From an uncultured Xenococcaceae cyanobacterium (lineage in GTDB: Bacteria; Cyanobacteriota; Cyanobacteriia; Cyanobacteriales; Xenococcaceae), in assembly GCA_937996665.1 (NCBI GenBank), contig CALKUU010000001.1, forward strand, positions 1-32,979: a stretch of 32,979 nucleotides of DNA, written 5' to 3'. The notes beneath the pieces were generated by a model. That model worked only from the letters and a program-made list of their open reading frames with translations. It did not search any database and was not told the origin of the DNA. Below, piece after piece: positions 18,424-25,059 of this stretch. The position numbers and the translations under genes are program-made. The number at the start of each line of letters is the position of its first letter. Positions within the stretch are counted from its first letter, which is position 1.

Positions 18424-18440
18424 CATTAAGCAGCATTAAG
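18424..18440 (+). promoter_or_regulatory. Direct repeat with one-turn spacing, candidate response-regulator site
   Basis: CATTAAG occurs twice with a 3-bp spacer, giving a 10-bp period. Tandem half-sites one helical turn apart are typical of OmpR/PhoB-family response regulators. It is flanked by CTTGATAT at 18411 and CTTGATGAT at 18451. No match to the published CcaR G-box was seen. Confidence 0.35.
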
Positions 18441-18696
18441 ATTTACAAAACTTGATGATATGAGTTCTTACGGCATTGTATAAAGGAAAGTGGTGGATTA
18501 TTGCAGCAGTTGGGTTTCAATGTATACCTCTAGACTGTTATCAATATCAATACCTCTTAATATAAAAAATACTTAAGTTGGTACGAAACCAGGAAAAATA
18601 GGAATTAAATTCTTTTGTTTGAGACATTAGTTTTTTATTCTTAACAGTTCCTCAGCGATCGCTATTTAAATGTTCTAAGTAGTTAGCGTAGAGAAG

Positions 18697-18719
18697 CAAA
18701 AAACCACAGCGGTTTTTTG
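18697..18719 (+). terminator. Terminator-like hairpin in the cpeC leader
   Basis: CAAAAAACC and GGTTTTTTG form a perfect 9-bp stem around a 5-nt loop (ACAGC), with the T-run inside the right arm. It sits 198 bp upstream of the cpeC ATG. No + strand gene ends here, so it may be a transcriptional attenuator or mark the end of a small RNA from the leader. The symmetric A/T arms mean it could act on either strand. Confidence 0.55.
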
Positions 18720-18916
18720 AATCCTTGCGTTAGCTCATATTTGGTCATTCAATAACTCAGCTGTATCGCTGCAAAATGGGGAAATCATTTATGACAAGTA
18801 ATTTCTAAGGTATGTTTCGCAAGGAGCAAGACCCCAGGTTAATACTTGACTTTTTGTGTATACAAACACAGTATTTCCAGAAAAAAAAATTTTATTCCTT
18901 TAGGGAGAATCTTTTA

Positions 18917-19792
18917 ATGGCTTTTGGACCAGCATCAGAACTTGGTGTCGGCTTATTTGAGGATACAGCTCCTCTTGAGTACGTGCCAGGTCGCTCTGAA
19001 GAAGAAGCGGAATCCATTATTCGTGCCGTTTACAGGCAAGTTTTAGGCAATGCCTATGTAATGGAGAGTGAAAGGGCAGTTGTCCCCGAATCTCAATTTA
19101 AAAGAGGAGAACTTAGTGTTAGAGAATTTGTGCGAGCGATCGCCAAGTCTGATGCTTATATGTCTCGCTTTTTTGAAACTAGTCCTCGTTACCGTTTTAT
19201 CGAGTTGAACTTCAAACACCTATTAGGTCGTGCACCTAATAGCTTTGAAGAAATGAAAGCTCATAGCGCTAATCTCGACCAAAGTGGTTACGAAGCAGAA
19301 ATTGATTCTTATCTCGATAGCGATGAGTATCAAGAAGCTTATGGGGAATATTTTGTTCCTTATTATCGTGGTTACAAGACTAAATCTGGCCAAACCATGG
19401 TTGAATTTACTCACATGTTTGCCATGTTAAGAGGCGCTTCCTCTAGCGACTTTAAAGGAAGCTTAGCAGGTAAAACTCCTGTGCTTAATAAAAACATTAT
19501 TCAAGGCACACCAATTTCCATTGTTCCTCCTTCTGGTGGATCTGCTGGAGATGGCTGGTCTTTCCGCGAACCCACTCTTGGGTCACGCTCTCGTCATGGG
19601 GCCGGTGCTGGCGAAAATGGCAAGGTCTATCGCATTGAGGTAACTGGTTATGCTTCTCCTGGCGCTGTAAATCGAGTTTCCAGATTCCGTCGTAGCAACA
19701 AAGTTTATCTTGTTCCTTTCGACAAATTATCTGAAGAATACAAACGGATTCACAGACAAGGCGGCAAAATTGCCAGCATCACAGCAGTTTAG
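18917..19792 (+). CDS. cpeC: Phycoerythrin-associated rod linker CpeC
   Basis: A 291-aa phycobilisome rod linker that sits in the central cavity of a phycoerythrin hexamer and joins it to the next disc. The N-terminus (MAFGPASELGVGLFEDTAPL) and the Pfam00427 linker domain at about 23-160 (SIIRAVYRQVLGNAYVMESE ... RYRFIELNFKHLLGRAPN) strongly resemble CpeC of Fremyella. A Gly/Ser-rich hinge at 205-233 leads to a C-terminal CpcD domain at about 235-291 (KVYRIEVTGYA ... GGKIASITAV). I chose the start at 18917 because GGGAGA lies 9 bp upstream and the family starts here; the frame is open 35 codons further back to 18812 but that part is unlike any linker. First gene of the cpe operon. Confidence 0.93.
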   Translation: MAFGPASELGVGLFEDTAPLEYVPGRSEEEAESIIRAVYRQVLGNAYVMESERAVVPESQFKRGELSVREFVRAIAKSDAYMSRFFETSPRYRFIELNFKHLLGRAPNSFEEMKAHSANLDQSGYEAEIDSYLDSDEYQEAYGEYFVPYYRGYKTKSGQTMVEFTHMFAMLRGASSSDFKGSLAGKTPVLNKNIIQGTPISIVPPSGGSAGDGWSFREPTLGSRSRHGAGAGENGKVYRIEVTGYASPGAVNRVSRFRRSNKVYLVPFDKLSEEYKRIHRQGGKIASITAV

Positions 19793-19837
19793 TAAAAGCA
19801 AAATTTTTGATTTTACTAACATCAAGAGAAAAAACGG

Positions 19838-19884
19838 CTGGGAAAACTAGCTAGAGTAACGAGTTGCGCTAGCTAATCTTCCAG
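19838..19884 (+). repeat. Inverted repeat in the cpeC-cpeD spacer
   Basis: An inner 7-bp stem TAGCTAG/CTAGCTA with a 14-nt loop is enclosed by an outer CTGG(G)AA/TTCCAG stem. It has no T-run, so it is more likely an mRNA processing or stability element than a terminator. cpeD's AGGAG follows 23 bp later. Confidence 0.65.
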
Positions 19885-19923
19885 TTATTAGGTTGAAAAT
19901 TTCATTCAGGAGAAATATACAAA

Positions 19924-20685
19924 ATGGCAGTTATCAACGCTCCATTTGAACTTTGGTCAGGCAGCAGTGCAGATGACAAAGCAGCAGTTATTCGTGCTGT
20001 TTATAACCAGGTTCTTGGCAATCCTTATGTAATGGAAAGCGAAAGACTTGTAAGTGCTGAATCTCAGTTGTGCAATGGCACTCTTTCAGTAAGAGAGTTT
20101 GTTAGAGCTGTAGCAAAATCAGACTTCTATCGTTCTCGCTATTTTGAGTCTTGTGCTCCCTACCGCTTTGTGGAATTAAACTTCAAGCACCTTTTGGGAC
20201 GCGCGCCAGAAGATCAAGCAGAACTTTCTGGTCACATCCAAACTTGCATTAATGCTGGTTATGATGCGGAAATCGATTCTTATATTGATAGCCAAGAGTA
20301 TTCTGAAAAATTCGGCGAAAACATCGTACCTTACTACATCGGTTCGAAAACTGAAGTAGGCAAAAAACAACTTAACTACAACCGCACTCTTTCTTTGTTT
20401 AAAGGATATGCAGAAGTAGACAGTGCAACTAAAAGCTCTGTGTTAGTTGATAGTGTTGCGGGTAACAGCTCAGTTTCTGCTGCTATTTCTCAGTCTAGTG
20501 GTCGAATTGCCGCTTATAAAGACGCAACGGAAAAAACTTTCAAAATTTTGGTTAAAGGTTCCAAATTTGATAGTCCCCGTCGTGTCAGTACTACTGAATA
20601 TCTTGTTCCTGGTAGTCGCATGACTCCTCAGATTCAAAGAATCAATCGTACTGGTGCCAGAATTGTCAGCATAACTGAAGTTTAG
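19924..20685 (+). CDS. cpeD: Phycoerythrin-associated rod linker CpeD
   Basis: A 253-aa rod linker with the same architecture as CpeC: Pfam00427 domain at about 18-150 (VIRAVYNQVLGNPYVMESER ... YRFVELNFKHLLGRAPED) and a CpcD domain at about 200-253 (KTFKILVKGSKF ... GARIVSITEV). The N-terminal leader is shorter and different (MAVINAPFELWSG). Size and operon position match CpeD in cpeCDESTR operons; naming is mainly by order and length. It carries several Cys (25-30 residues apart) not seen in CpeC. AGGAG lies 11 bp before the ATG. It should link a second phycoerythrin disc in the rod, more distal or proximal than CpeC. Confidence 0.87.
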   Translation: MAVINAPFELWSGSSADDKAAVIRAVYNQVLGNPYVMESERLVSAESQLCNGTLSVREFVRAVAKSDFYRSRYFESCAPYRFVELNFKHLLGRAPEDQAELSGHIQTCINAGYDAEIDSYIDSQEYSEKFGENIVPYYIGSKTEVGKKQLNYNRTLSLFKGYAEVDSATKSSVLVDSVAGNSSVSAAISQSSGRIAAYKDATEKTFKILVKGSKFDSPRRVSTTEYLVPGSRMTPQIQRINRTGARIVSITEV

Positions 20686-20694
20686 GTTGATGAT

Positions 20695-20744
20695 AGCTAT
20701 CCCAATTATTAAAGTGATTTTAACTTTTGGTAACTGGGATAGCT
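20695..20744 (+). repeat. Perfect 10-bp inverted repeat in the cpeD-cpeE spacer
   Basis: AGCTATCCCA and TGGGATAGCT are exact complements separated by 30 bp of A/T-rich DNA. There is no T-run directly after it. It begins 9 bp after the cpeD stop and ends 33 bp before cpeE. Confidence 0.75.
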
Positions 20745-20777
20745 TAGCAGTTAAATAAAAAATTTAGGAGGAAATCA

Positions 20778-21542
20778 ATGTCACTTTGGGTTCAAGCTTC
20801 CGACGCAGTAGAATTACGCCCTAACGCCACTGAAGACGATTTACAAACCGTAATTCGTGCGGTTTATAAACAGGTTTTAGGTAACGCACATCTTTTGGAA
20901 GGCGATCGCCTTACCGAAGCAGAGTCTTACTTACGTAACGGCAACATCACTGTTAGAGGTTTTGTCCGCGCAGTAGGTCAATCCGCGCTTTATCAAGCTC
21001 AGTTCTTCAATAATTCTTACCAATATCGTTTTATTGAGTTGAACTGTAAACACTTCTTAGGTCGTGCGCCTCAAGATCAGGTTGAAATTTCTCGCCACGT
21101 TCTCATTTATAACGAACAGGGCTACTCAGCCGATATCGATTCTTATATCGATAGTGATGAATATTCCGCAGCTTTTGGCGAAAATGTTGTGCCTTATGCG
21201 CGCAACACTGTTAGTCAATTAGGTAGCAAAACAGTTGACTTTAACCGTGCGTTCACTCTTTTCCGTGGAGATGCTACTAGCGATAGTGGCAAGTCTGCTC
21301 GCTTAATTGGTGATTTGGGTGGCAACATAGCATCTAAAATCAGTTTCCCCGCCAAAGGAAGCGGCGGTATTAGCAGCACTGGTAAAAGATTCCGCATTAC
21401 TACTTCCAACGCGGGAAGTGGATCTAACTATCGTCGTAGCAACTTCGTTTATGAAGTTAGCTATGCTCAATTGAGCCAAAAAATCCAAAATATCCAAAAA
21501 CTAGGTGGAAAAATCCGCAGTATCACTGAAGTAACTAACTGA
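20778..21542 (+). CDS. cpeE: Phycoerythrin-associated rod linker CpeE
   Basis: A 254-aa rod linker whose start, with 'VELRPNATEDDLQTVIRAVY' at about 11-30 and 'GNAHLLEGDRLTEAESYLRNG' after it, closely matches CpeE of Fremyella/Nostoc. Pfam00427 spans about 15-150 and a C-terminal CpcD domain about 200-254 (KRFRITTSNAGSG ... GGKIRSITEVTN). A good Shine-Dalgarno (AGGAGG) is 6 bp upstream of the ATG. In phycoerythrin rods CpeE usually organises the outermost disc. It carries a HIP1-type octamer (GGCGATCGCC) within the coding sequence. Third gene of the operon, followed by a hairpin and a small CpcD-like gene. Confidence 0.93.
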   Translation: MSLWVQASDAVELRPNATEDDLQTVIRAVYKQVLGNAHLLEGDRLTEAESYLRNGNITVRGFVRAVGQSALYQAQFFNNSYQYRFIELNCKHFLGRAPQDQVEISRHVLIYNEQGYSADIDSYIDSDEYSAAFGENVVPYARNTVSQLGSKTVDFNRAFTLFRGDATSDSGKSARLIGDLGGNIASKISFPAKGSGGISSTGKRFRITTSNAGSGSNYRRSNFVYEVSYAQLSQKIQNIQKLGGKIRSITEVTN

Positions 21543-21557
21543 TACAGGACTTTACAT

Positions 21558-21590
21558 CAGGGTAATCTTAATCATACTAAGATTATCCTG
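21558..21590 (+). repeat. 13-bp hairpin in the cpeE spacer
   Basis: CAGGGTAATCTTA pairs with TAAGATTATCCTG over 13 positions (one G-U) with a 7-nt loop. No T-run follows. It lies 15 bp after the cpeE stop and 33 bp before the next start, as in the cpeD-cpeE spacer. Confidence 0.8.
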
Positions 21591-21623
21591 AAGCTATAGT
21601 TAAGCGATTTGGAGGAATTAATT

Positions 21624-21917
21624 ATGTCTGGAATGGCTACTACTGGGACAACTGGGGTTAGTAATTATACAAACCGTACCGTTGTCATTGAGATCACTGG
21701 AGTTTGTCGTCAAGACATCGCTAGAACCAGTAACTATTCAGTTAAGGTTCCTTATAGTCAGATGTCTCAGACTATACAGAGTGTTTCTCGAATGGGAGGT
21801 AAGGTAGCAAATATAACCTTGATTCCTAGCTTAGACCATTTACCAACTGCGACTGCTTCGGCTCCTCAACCTAAAAAGGCGACTAGGTCAAAGAGATCGA
21901 AAAGAAGTAAAGAGTAA
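21624..21917 (+). CDS. Small CpcD-domain protein with a basic tail (possible rod cap)
   Basis: A 97-aa protein consisting of a CpcD-like domain at about 18-66 (TVVIEITGVCRQDIARTSNYS...GGKVANITLI), a Pro/Ala/Thr linker, and a basic C-terminus with eight Lys/Arg in the last 14 residues (KKATRSKRSKRSKE). The start at 21624 has GGAGG 8 bp upstream; an open frame reaches back to 21609 but lacks a site. Free-standing CpcD proteins cap the distal end of phycocyanin rods. Its place after cpeE suggests a cap for phycoerythrin rods, but CpcD of phycocyanin operons lacks, to my knowledge, such a tail. It could also bind RNA, a membrane or an acidic partner. It is not one of the six genes of the classical cpeCDESTR operon. 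Confidence 0.8.
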   Translation: MSGMATTGTTGVSNYTNRTVVIEITGVCRQDIARTSNYSVKVPYSQMSQTIQSVSRMGGKVANITLIPSLDHLPTATASAPQPKKATRSKRSKRSKE

Positions 21918-21930
21918 TTAATTTCAAACG

Positions 21931-21957
21931 GGCAGGGAATAAGTCTCTGCCCTTTTG
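21931..21957 (+). terminator. Terminator-like hairpin before cpeS
   Basis: GGGCAGGGA pairs with TCTCTGCCC (9 bp, one G-U) with a 5-nt loop, followed by four T residues. It lies 13 bp after the small CpcD-like gene. The short T-run suggests partial termination, which would lower cpeSTR relative to the linkers. Confidence 0.75.
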
Positions 21958-22027
21958 CACGGTAAATATTTTTAAGTTTTACAATTAGGATAGTTATTTT
22001 TCCATAGTAATGATGGCTCAGTCTTAG

Positions 22028-22064
22028 GAGCAATTAAACCTTTTTAGGTCTTAAGTATTTGCTC
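22028..22064 (+). repeat. Imperfect inverted repeat upstream of cpeS
   Basis: An outer GAGCAA/TTGCTC pair encloses an inner ACCT/AGGT pair with a TTTT loop. It is weaker than the other spacer hairpins and could be part of the cpeS leader. Confidence 0.35.
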
Positions 22065-22122
22065 TTGTTTGTTATGGGTTATTCTTTCCTAAGGAAATTG
22101 ATTTTTTATAGATAATTTTAGA

Positions 22123-22656
22123 ATGAACATCACTGAATTTGTGGAGCTATCTTTTGGCGAATGGAGATCGCAGCGAAGTGCCCACCATCTAGCCTTTGCC
22201 CATTACGAAGAGGTAATCTCAACGATTAACATTGAGCAGATAGCTGTAGATGATAGTCGAGTAGCTGAACTTTGCAAACTTCACAATGTTGACCACAATC
22301 TAGCCATTAGTCCTTTCAAAATGAGCTGGGAAGGAGAATCCAACTGGGATGAAGACGAAACCCAAGAAGGATCAACTATTCTAATTCCGATCTCAGATTC
22401 TGGTGACCTGACCAAGGGTAGGTTACTGAGAGAGCAAGGCTATGCCGAAACAATCCCTTCGATCGGCGAATTTAAGATTAATGAAGATGGCACCTTTGTT
22501 TTAGTAACCAAATATGATCGAGCAGCAGCAGAAGAAAAAATTTGGTTCGTAACACCGAACTTACGCTGTCGAGTTTCTTTGATTAAAACGAGTAATGGCA
22601 AGGGTGTGACTACGGCTTCTTATTCTTCGGAAATACGTTCCCTTTCCAAATCGTAA
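22123..22656 (+). CDS. cpeS: Phycoerythrobilin lyase, CpeS/CpcS family
   Basis: A 177-aa S-type bilin lyase with a lipocalin-like fold. CpeS attaches phycoerythrobilin to the Cys-82 position (alpha or beta) of phycoerythrin. The N-terminus (ELSFGEWRSQRSAHHLAF, about 8-25) is the family signature, and 'SWEGESNWDED' near 67-77 with the C-terminal 'NLRCRVSLIK' and 'TTASYSSEIR' follow. Length fits. It precedes cpeT by 20 bp, and no strong Shine-Dalgarno is visible, which suggests translational coupling or leaderless-type initiation. Operon position, between linkers and cpeT, is as in cpeCDESTR clusters. The exact target cysteine is not shown by sequence. Confidence 0.93.
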   Translation: MNITEFVELSFGEWRSQRSAHHLAFAHYEEVISTINIEQIAVDDSRVAELCKLHNVDHNLAISPFKMSWEGESNWDEDETQEGSTILIPISDSGDLTKGRLLREQGYAETIPSIGEFKINEDGTFVLVTKYDRAAAEEKIWFVTPNLRCRVSLIKTSNGKGVTTASYSSEIRSLSKS

Positions 22657-22676
22657 CTTCTAAATCTAATAAGATT

Positions 22677-23303
22677 ATGTTATCAACTAGCGATCGCCAA
22701 AATCAGAGTCAGGATAATTTGCTAATTGGTTTGGCGAAAGTTATGGCTGGAGATTTTAGCAACTTTAAACAAGCTCAAAGTGACCCTAAAAATTATGGTC
22801 ACCTAAGGGTATTTTTTAGACCCTTGCCTTGGGAATTTTTTTCAGCGATCGGTTTCTATTCCGAGCAAGCCCAAGACTATGATTTGTGGACTCCTTACCG
22901 CCAAGGCGTTCATTGCCTAGTGGATAAGGGAGATCACATTTATATTGAAAACTATAGTCTTAAAGACGCCATGCTCTATGCAGGAGCAGGGCACAATCTA
23001 GACATCTTGAAAACAGTCAATCCTGATTGCCTTGAGCGCAGACATAACTGCTCTATGGTTTTCCGCAAACAAGAAGAGGTGTTTCGTGGGGAAGTAGAAC
23101 CGGGAAATAACTGCCTGATTGAGAAAGAAGGGAAAAAAACCTATTTGGTCAGTGAAGTTGAAATCACAGAAACAACTTGGGTTAGTTGGGATCGGGGCAT
23201 AGATATTGAAAATGGAGAACAAGTATGGGGTTCAGCAGCAGGACGCTTAAAATTTGAAAAACGGACTAGTTTTGCTGATGAATTACCCTTAGATAGATTT
23301 TAA
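22677..23303 (+). CDS. cpeT: Bilin lyase, CpeT/CpcT family
   Basis: A 208-aa T-type lyase; members attach bilin to the C-terminal cysteine of the beta subunit (Cys-153/155/165 group) of phycocyanin or phycoerythrin. The family features are 'HLRVFFRPLPWEFFSAIGFYSEQAQDYDLWTPYR', at about 41-74, then 'GDHIYIENYSLKD' and 'ETTWVSWDRGIDIENGEQVWGSAAGRLKFEKR'. The length is normal. It carries two HIP1 or HIP1-like sites near its 5' end. In Fremyella, CpeT acts with CpeS and other lyases; an early report also proposed a regulatory role for this gene group. It sits 57 bp before cpeR. Confidence 0.93.
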   Translation: MLSTSDRQNQSQDNLLIGLAKVMAGDFSNFKQAQSDPKNYGHLRVFFRPLPWEFFSAIGFYSEQAQDYDLWTPYRQGVHCLVDKGDHIYIENYSLKDAMLYAGAGHNLDILKTVNPDCLERRHNCSMVFRKQEEVFRGEVEPGNNCLIEKEGKKTYLVSEVEITETTWVSWDRGIDIENGEQVWGSAAGRLKFEKRTSFADELPLDRF

Positions 23304-23359
23304 ATAAATCAATTTTCAAAACAAGTTTAATTATATTTTTCTTAAGTCAACAGTTAATA

Positions 23360-23695
23360 ATGGGTTCTTTGGGGTTAAAAAGACGTATGCTGCCACCAGT
23401 AGCTCGCAAAAAAATGCAAGCATGGATTAGAAGCAGACATTTAATCTGTTCTGGTCACTTTTTTATTTTTGAAACCTTAGAATACTCTACTGTAGAAAGG
23501 TTTGAAGAGTGTGTCAAAAGTTTTGGTGGCACTTTGATTTCAGTTGATCCAACCAGGAAGGTCTGGATCGGCGATCATCGTCAGGTCATTCTTTATCAAG
23601 CCAAAGCTAGCCTTCATACTCCTCATCACGAACTGAAACAGTATTGGATTAAATACGGTGGATTTCATACCAGGTTTGATATCCGTTCTTGCTAG
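23360..23695 (+). CDS. cpeR: CpeR, activator of phycoerythrin operon expression
   Basis: A 111-aa protein that matches CpeR, the activator needed for cpeBA transcription in Fremyella under green light. The segment 'KKMQAWIRSRHLICSGHFFIFE' (at about 17-38), 'FGGTLISVDPTRKVWIGDHR' and 'HELKQYWIKYGGFHTRFDI' are the hallmarks; the family resembles PP2C-like proteins only weakly, and no DNA-binding motif is seen. A shorter start at 23387 (MLPPV) agrees better with the family as I recall it, while neither ATG has a good Shine-Dalgarno, so the first nine residues are uncertain. The target cpeBA genes are not in this window, so it acts in trans. Confidence 0.9.
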   Translation: MGSLGLKRRMLPPVARKKMQAWIRSRHLICSGHFFIFETLEYSTVERFEECVKSFGGTLISVDPTRKVWIGDHRQVILYQAKASLHTPHHELKQYWIKYGGFHTRFDIRSC

Positions 23696-23817
23696 AAGAT
23701 TACCTTTAGTCAGAGATTTATCTACCTCAAGAACAACTTAACTCAGTTAAAAAAATTAAAGCCTGTCTTGAAGATTATTTATTTGAGCCTACTTATTTAA
23801 GTAAAGGAGAATCAATT

Positions 23818-24867
23818 TTGAATAGTATTTTTATTAGTCCAGTAATTACCAGAGCTTCGGAGTTGGGAGTTGGCTATTATGAAGATAGCGATCGCCAAGA
23901 ACTTTTGACAAATTCTTCTGCCGAAGAAAAAGAAACTTTAATTAGAGCCATTTATCGTCAGATTTTAGGCAATGCCTATGTGATGGAAAGCGAAAGAGCC
24001 GTAATCGCTGAATCTCAATTTAAGAGAGAAGAAATTGGGGTCAGAGACTTCATTCGTCAGGTAGCCAAATCAGAACTATATTATTCTCGTTTTGTAGACA
24101 ACTGTCCTCGTTACCGAACAATAGAACTAAATTTCAAGCATTTTTTAGGACGTGCTCCTGAGAGCTACGCAGAAATGCAACTTCATAGTCATATTCTAGA
24201 CACACAGGGTTACGAAGCAGATATCGATTCTTACCTAGATAGTGATGAATACCAAAATAAATTCGGACAAAATATAGTTCCTTACTACTGCGGTTACAAA
24301 ACCCAAACAGGAAAAAGCATGGTAGGTTTTTCCCATCTATTCAAACTTCTAAGAGGCGCTTCTGGTAGCGACAAAAATCTCGTTCAAGGTAACTATTCTC
24401 GTTTAAATAGTTCCTTAATTAGCAATGCTCCCAGTAATTTCATTCCCCTTTCTACTGTCAATAGTTATGGAGGAATTACGGATATTCAGAAATTGCTAGC
24501 AAACTCGATCAAAGTCAACATCCCTTCCCCAGAAGCACAACAAACAGCAGAGAAGCAAGCAGCAGAGTTAGCAGCTCTTAGTTTAGCGACTGCCGAGCAG
24601 CAAAAAGCACAAGAACAAAAAGCAAAAATCGAGCAGCTCCAGCAAAAATTAGCTGAGCTAAAACCATTGTCAGACTTTGGCTCTAGAAGCCTTAACAAGT
24701 GGCAGAGCATGGTGAAGCCTGGGGCAGAAGAAGTAAGCAAGCCCAGTCAAGCAGTTTCTCCAGAACAAGAAATTGCAGATCTGGAAGTCCAAATAGCTGA
24801 CGCGCAGAGACTTGCCAACTTTGCAGATCTCCAACTAAATAAGTGGCGCAATAAAATCTTTAAATAG
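23818..24867 (+). CDS. Atypical phycobilisome linker, Pfam00427 domain plus coiled-coil repeat tail
   Basis: A 349-aa protein. After a short N-terminus with 'TRASELGVGYYEDSDRQ' (11-27) it has a complete Pfam00427 rod-linker domain at about 38-185 close to CpeC (IRAIYRQILGNAYVMESERA ... RYRTIELNFKHFLGRAPE). It lacks the C-terminal CpcD domain of CpeC/D/E. Instead it has a Gln/Ala/Glu/Lys-rich stretch (238-282, coiled coil likely) with two copies of a 25-residue motif at 271-295 and 319-343, both ending LNKW. The start is TTG at 23818 with AGGAG 8 bp upstream; no ATG fits. It lies 122 bp after cpeR and ends at a strong terminator. It could join phycoerythrin rods to something other than another disc, such as a membrane or different core. 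I do not recognise this exact tail. Confidence 0.82.
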   Translation: MNSIFISPVITRASELGVGYYEDSDRQELLTNSSAEEKETLIRAIYRQILGNAYVMESERAVIAESQFKREEIGVRDFIRQVAKSELYYSRFVDNCPRYRTIELNFKHFLGRAPESYAEMQLHSHILDTQGYEADIDSYLDSDEYQNKFGQNIVPYYCGYKTQTGKSMVGFSHLFKLLRGASGSDKNLVQGNYSRLNSSLISNAPSNFIPLSTVNSYGGITDIQKLLANSIKVNIPSPEAQQTAEKQAAELAALSLATAEQQKAQEQKAKIEQLQQKLAELKPLSDFGSRSLNKWQSMVKPGAEEVSKPSQAVSPEQEIADLEVQIADAQRLANFADLQLNKWRNKIFK

Positions 24868-24917
24868 ATTCTCAATCAAAAGGTAGTCAACTCCAAAAAA
24901 CAAGTTAGTTTTTTCTG

Positions 24918-24946
24918 AAAACGTACATTAAACCGTACGTTTTTTT
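24918..24946 (+). terminator. Intrinsic terminator ending the cpe locus
   Basis: AAAACGTAC and GTACGTTTT form a perfect 9-bp stem with an 8-nt loop and a run of seven T residues. It lies 50 bp after the last linker gene. Confidence 0.9.
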
Positions 24947-25059
24947 ACTACATATTTTGAAGTTACTGAATCCAAGTATGATCCTTTAGGTCTCTCGCTT
25001 GGAAACAAATCCAGCATAAGCAACGAACAACTCTTAATAAGATCAAGAACTAAAGATGA

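Larger units (their letters stand above)
18270..18916. promoter_or_regulatory. Long leader/regulatory region between ispE and cpeC
   Basis: A 647-bp region with no convincing gene. It contains an inverted repeat at 18346-18372, a direct repeat CATTAAG-N3-CATTAAG at 18424-18440, a second direct repeat ATACCTCT at 18524-18531 and 18550-18557, a HIP1 site near 18655, and a terminator-like hairpin at 18697-18719. A weak promoter-like TTGACT is at 18846-18851, followed within about 20 bp by T/A-rich bases but no good TATAAT. Phycoerythrin linker operons are known to be controlled by light colour and CpeR-type regulators, so a complex leader is plausible. Which elements act is not shown by sequence. 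Confidence 0.55.

Noticed and set aside
18812-18916. N-terminal extension of cpeC to an upstream ATG
   Set aside because: The 35 extra residues are unlike any linker N-terminus, and the ATG at 18917 has a ribosome binding site and the family start.
18270-18916. CcaR G-box (CTTTNCNATTT direct repeat) in the cpeC upstream region
   Set aside because: I read both strands and found no pair of matches at the needed spacing.
23738-23750. TTAACTCAGTTAA between cpeR and the last linker as a terminator
   Set aside because: The stem is only four to six bp of A/T pairs; the following A-run is on the wrong strand for a + strand terminator.
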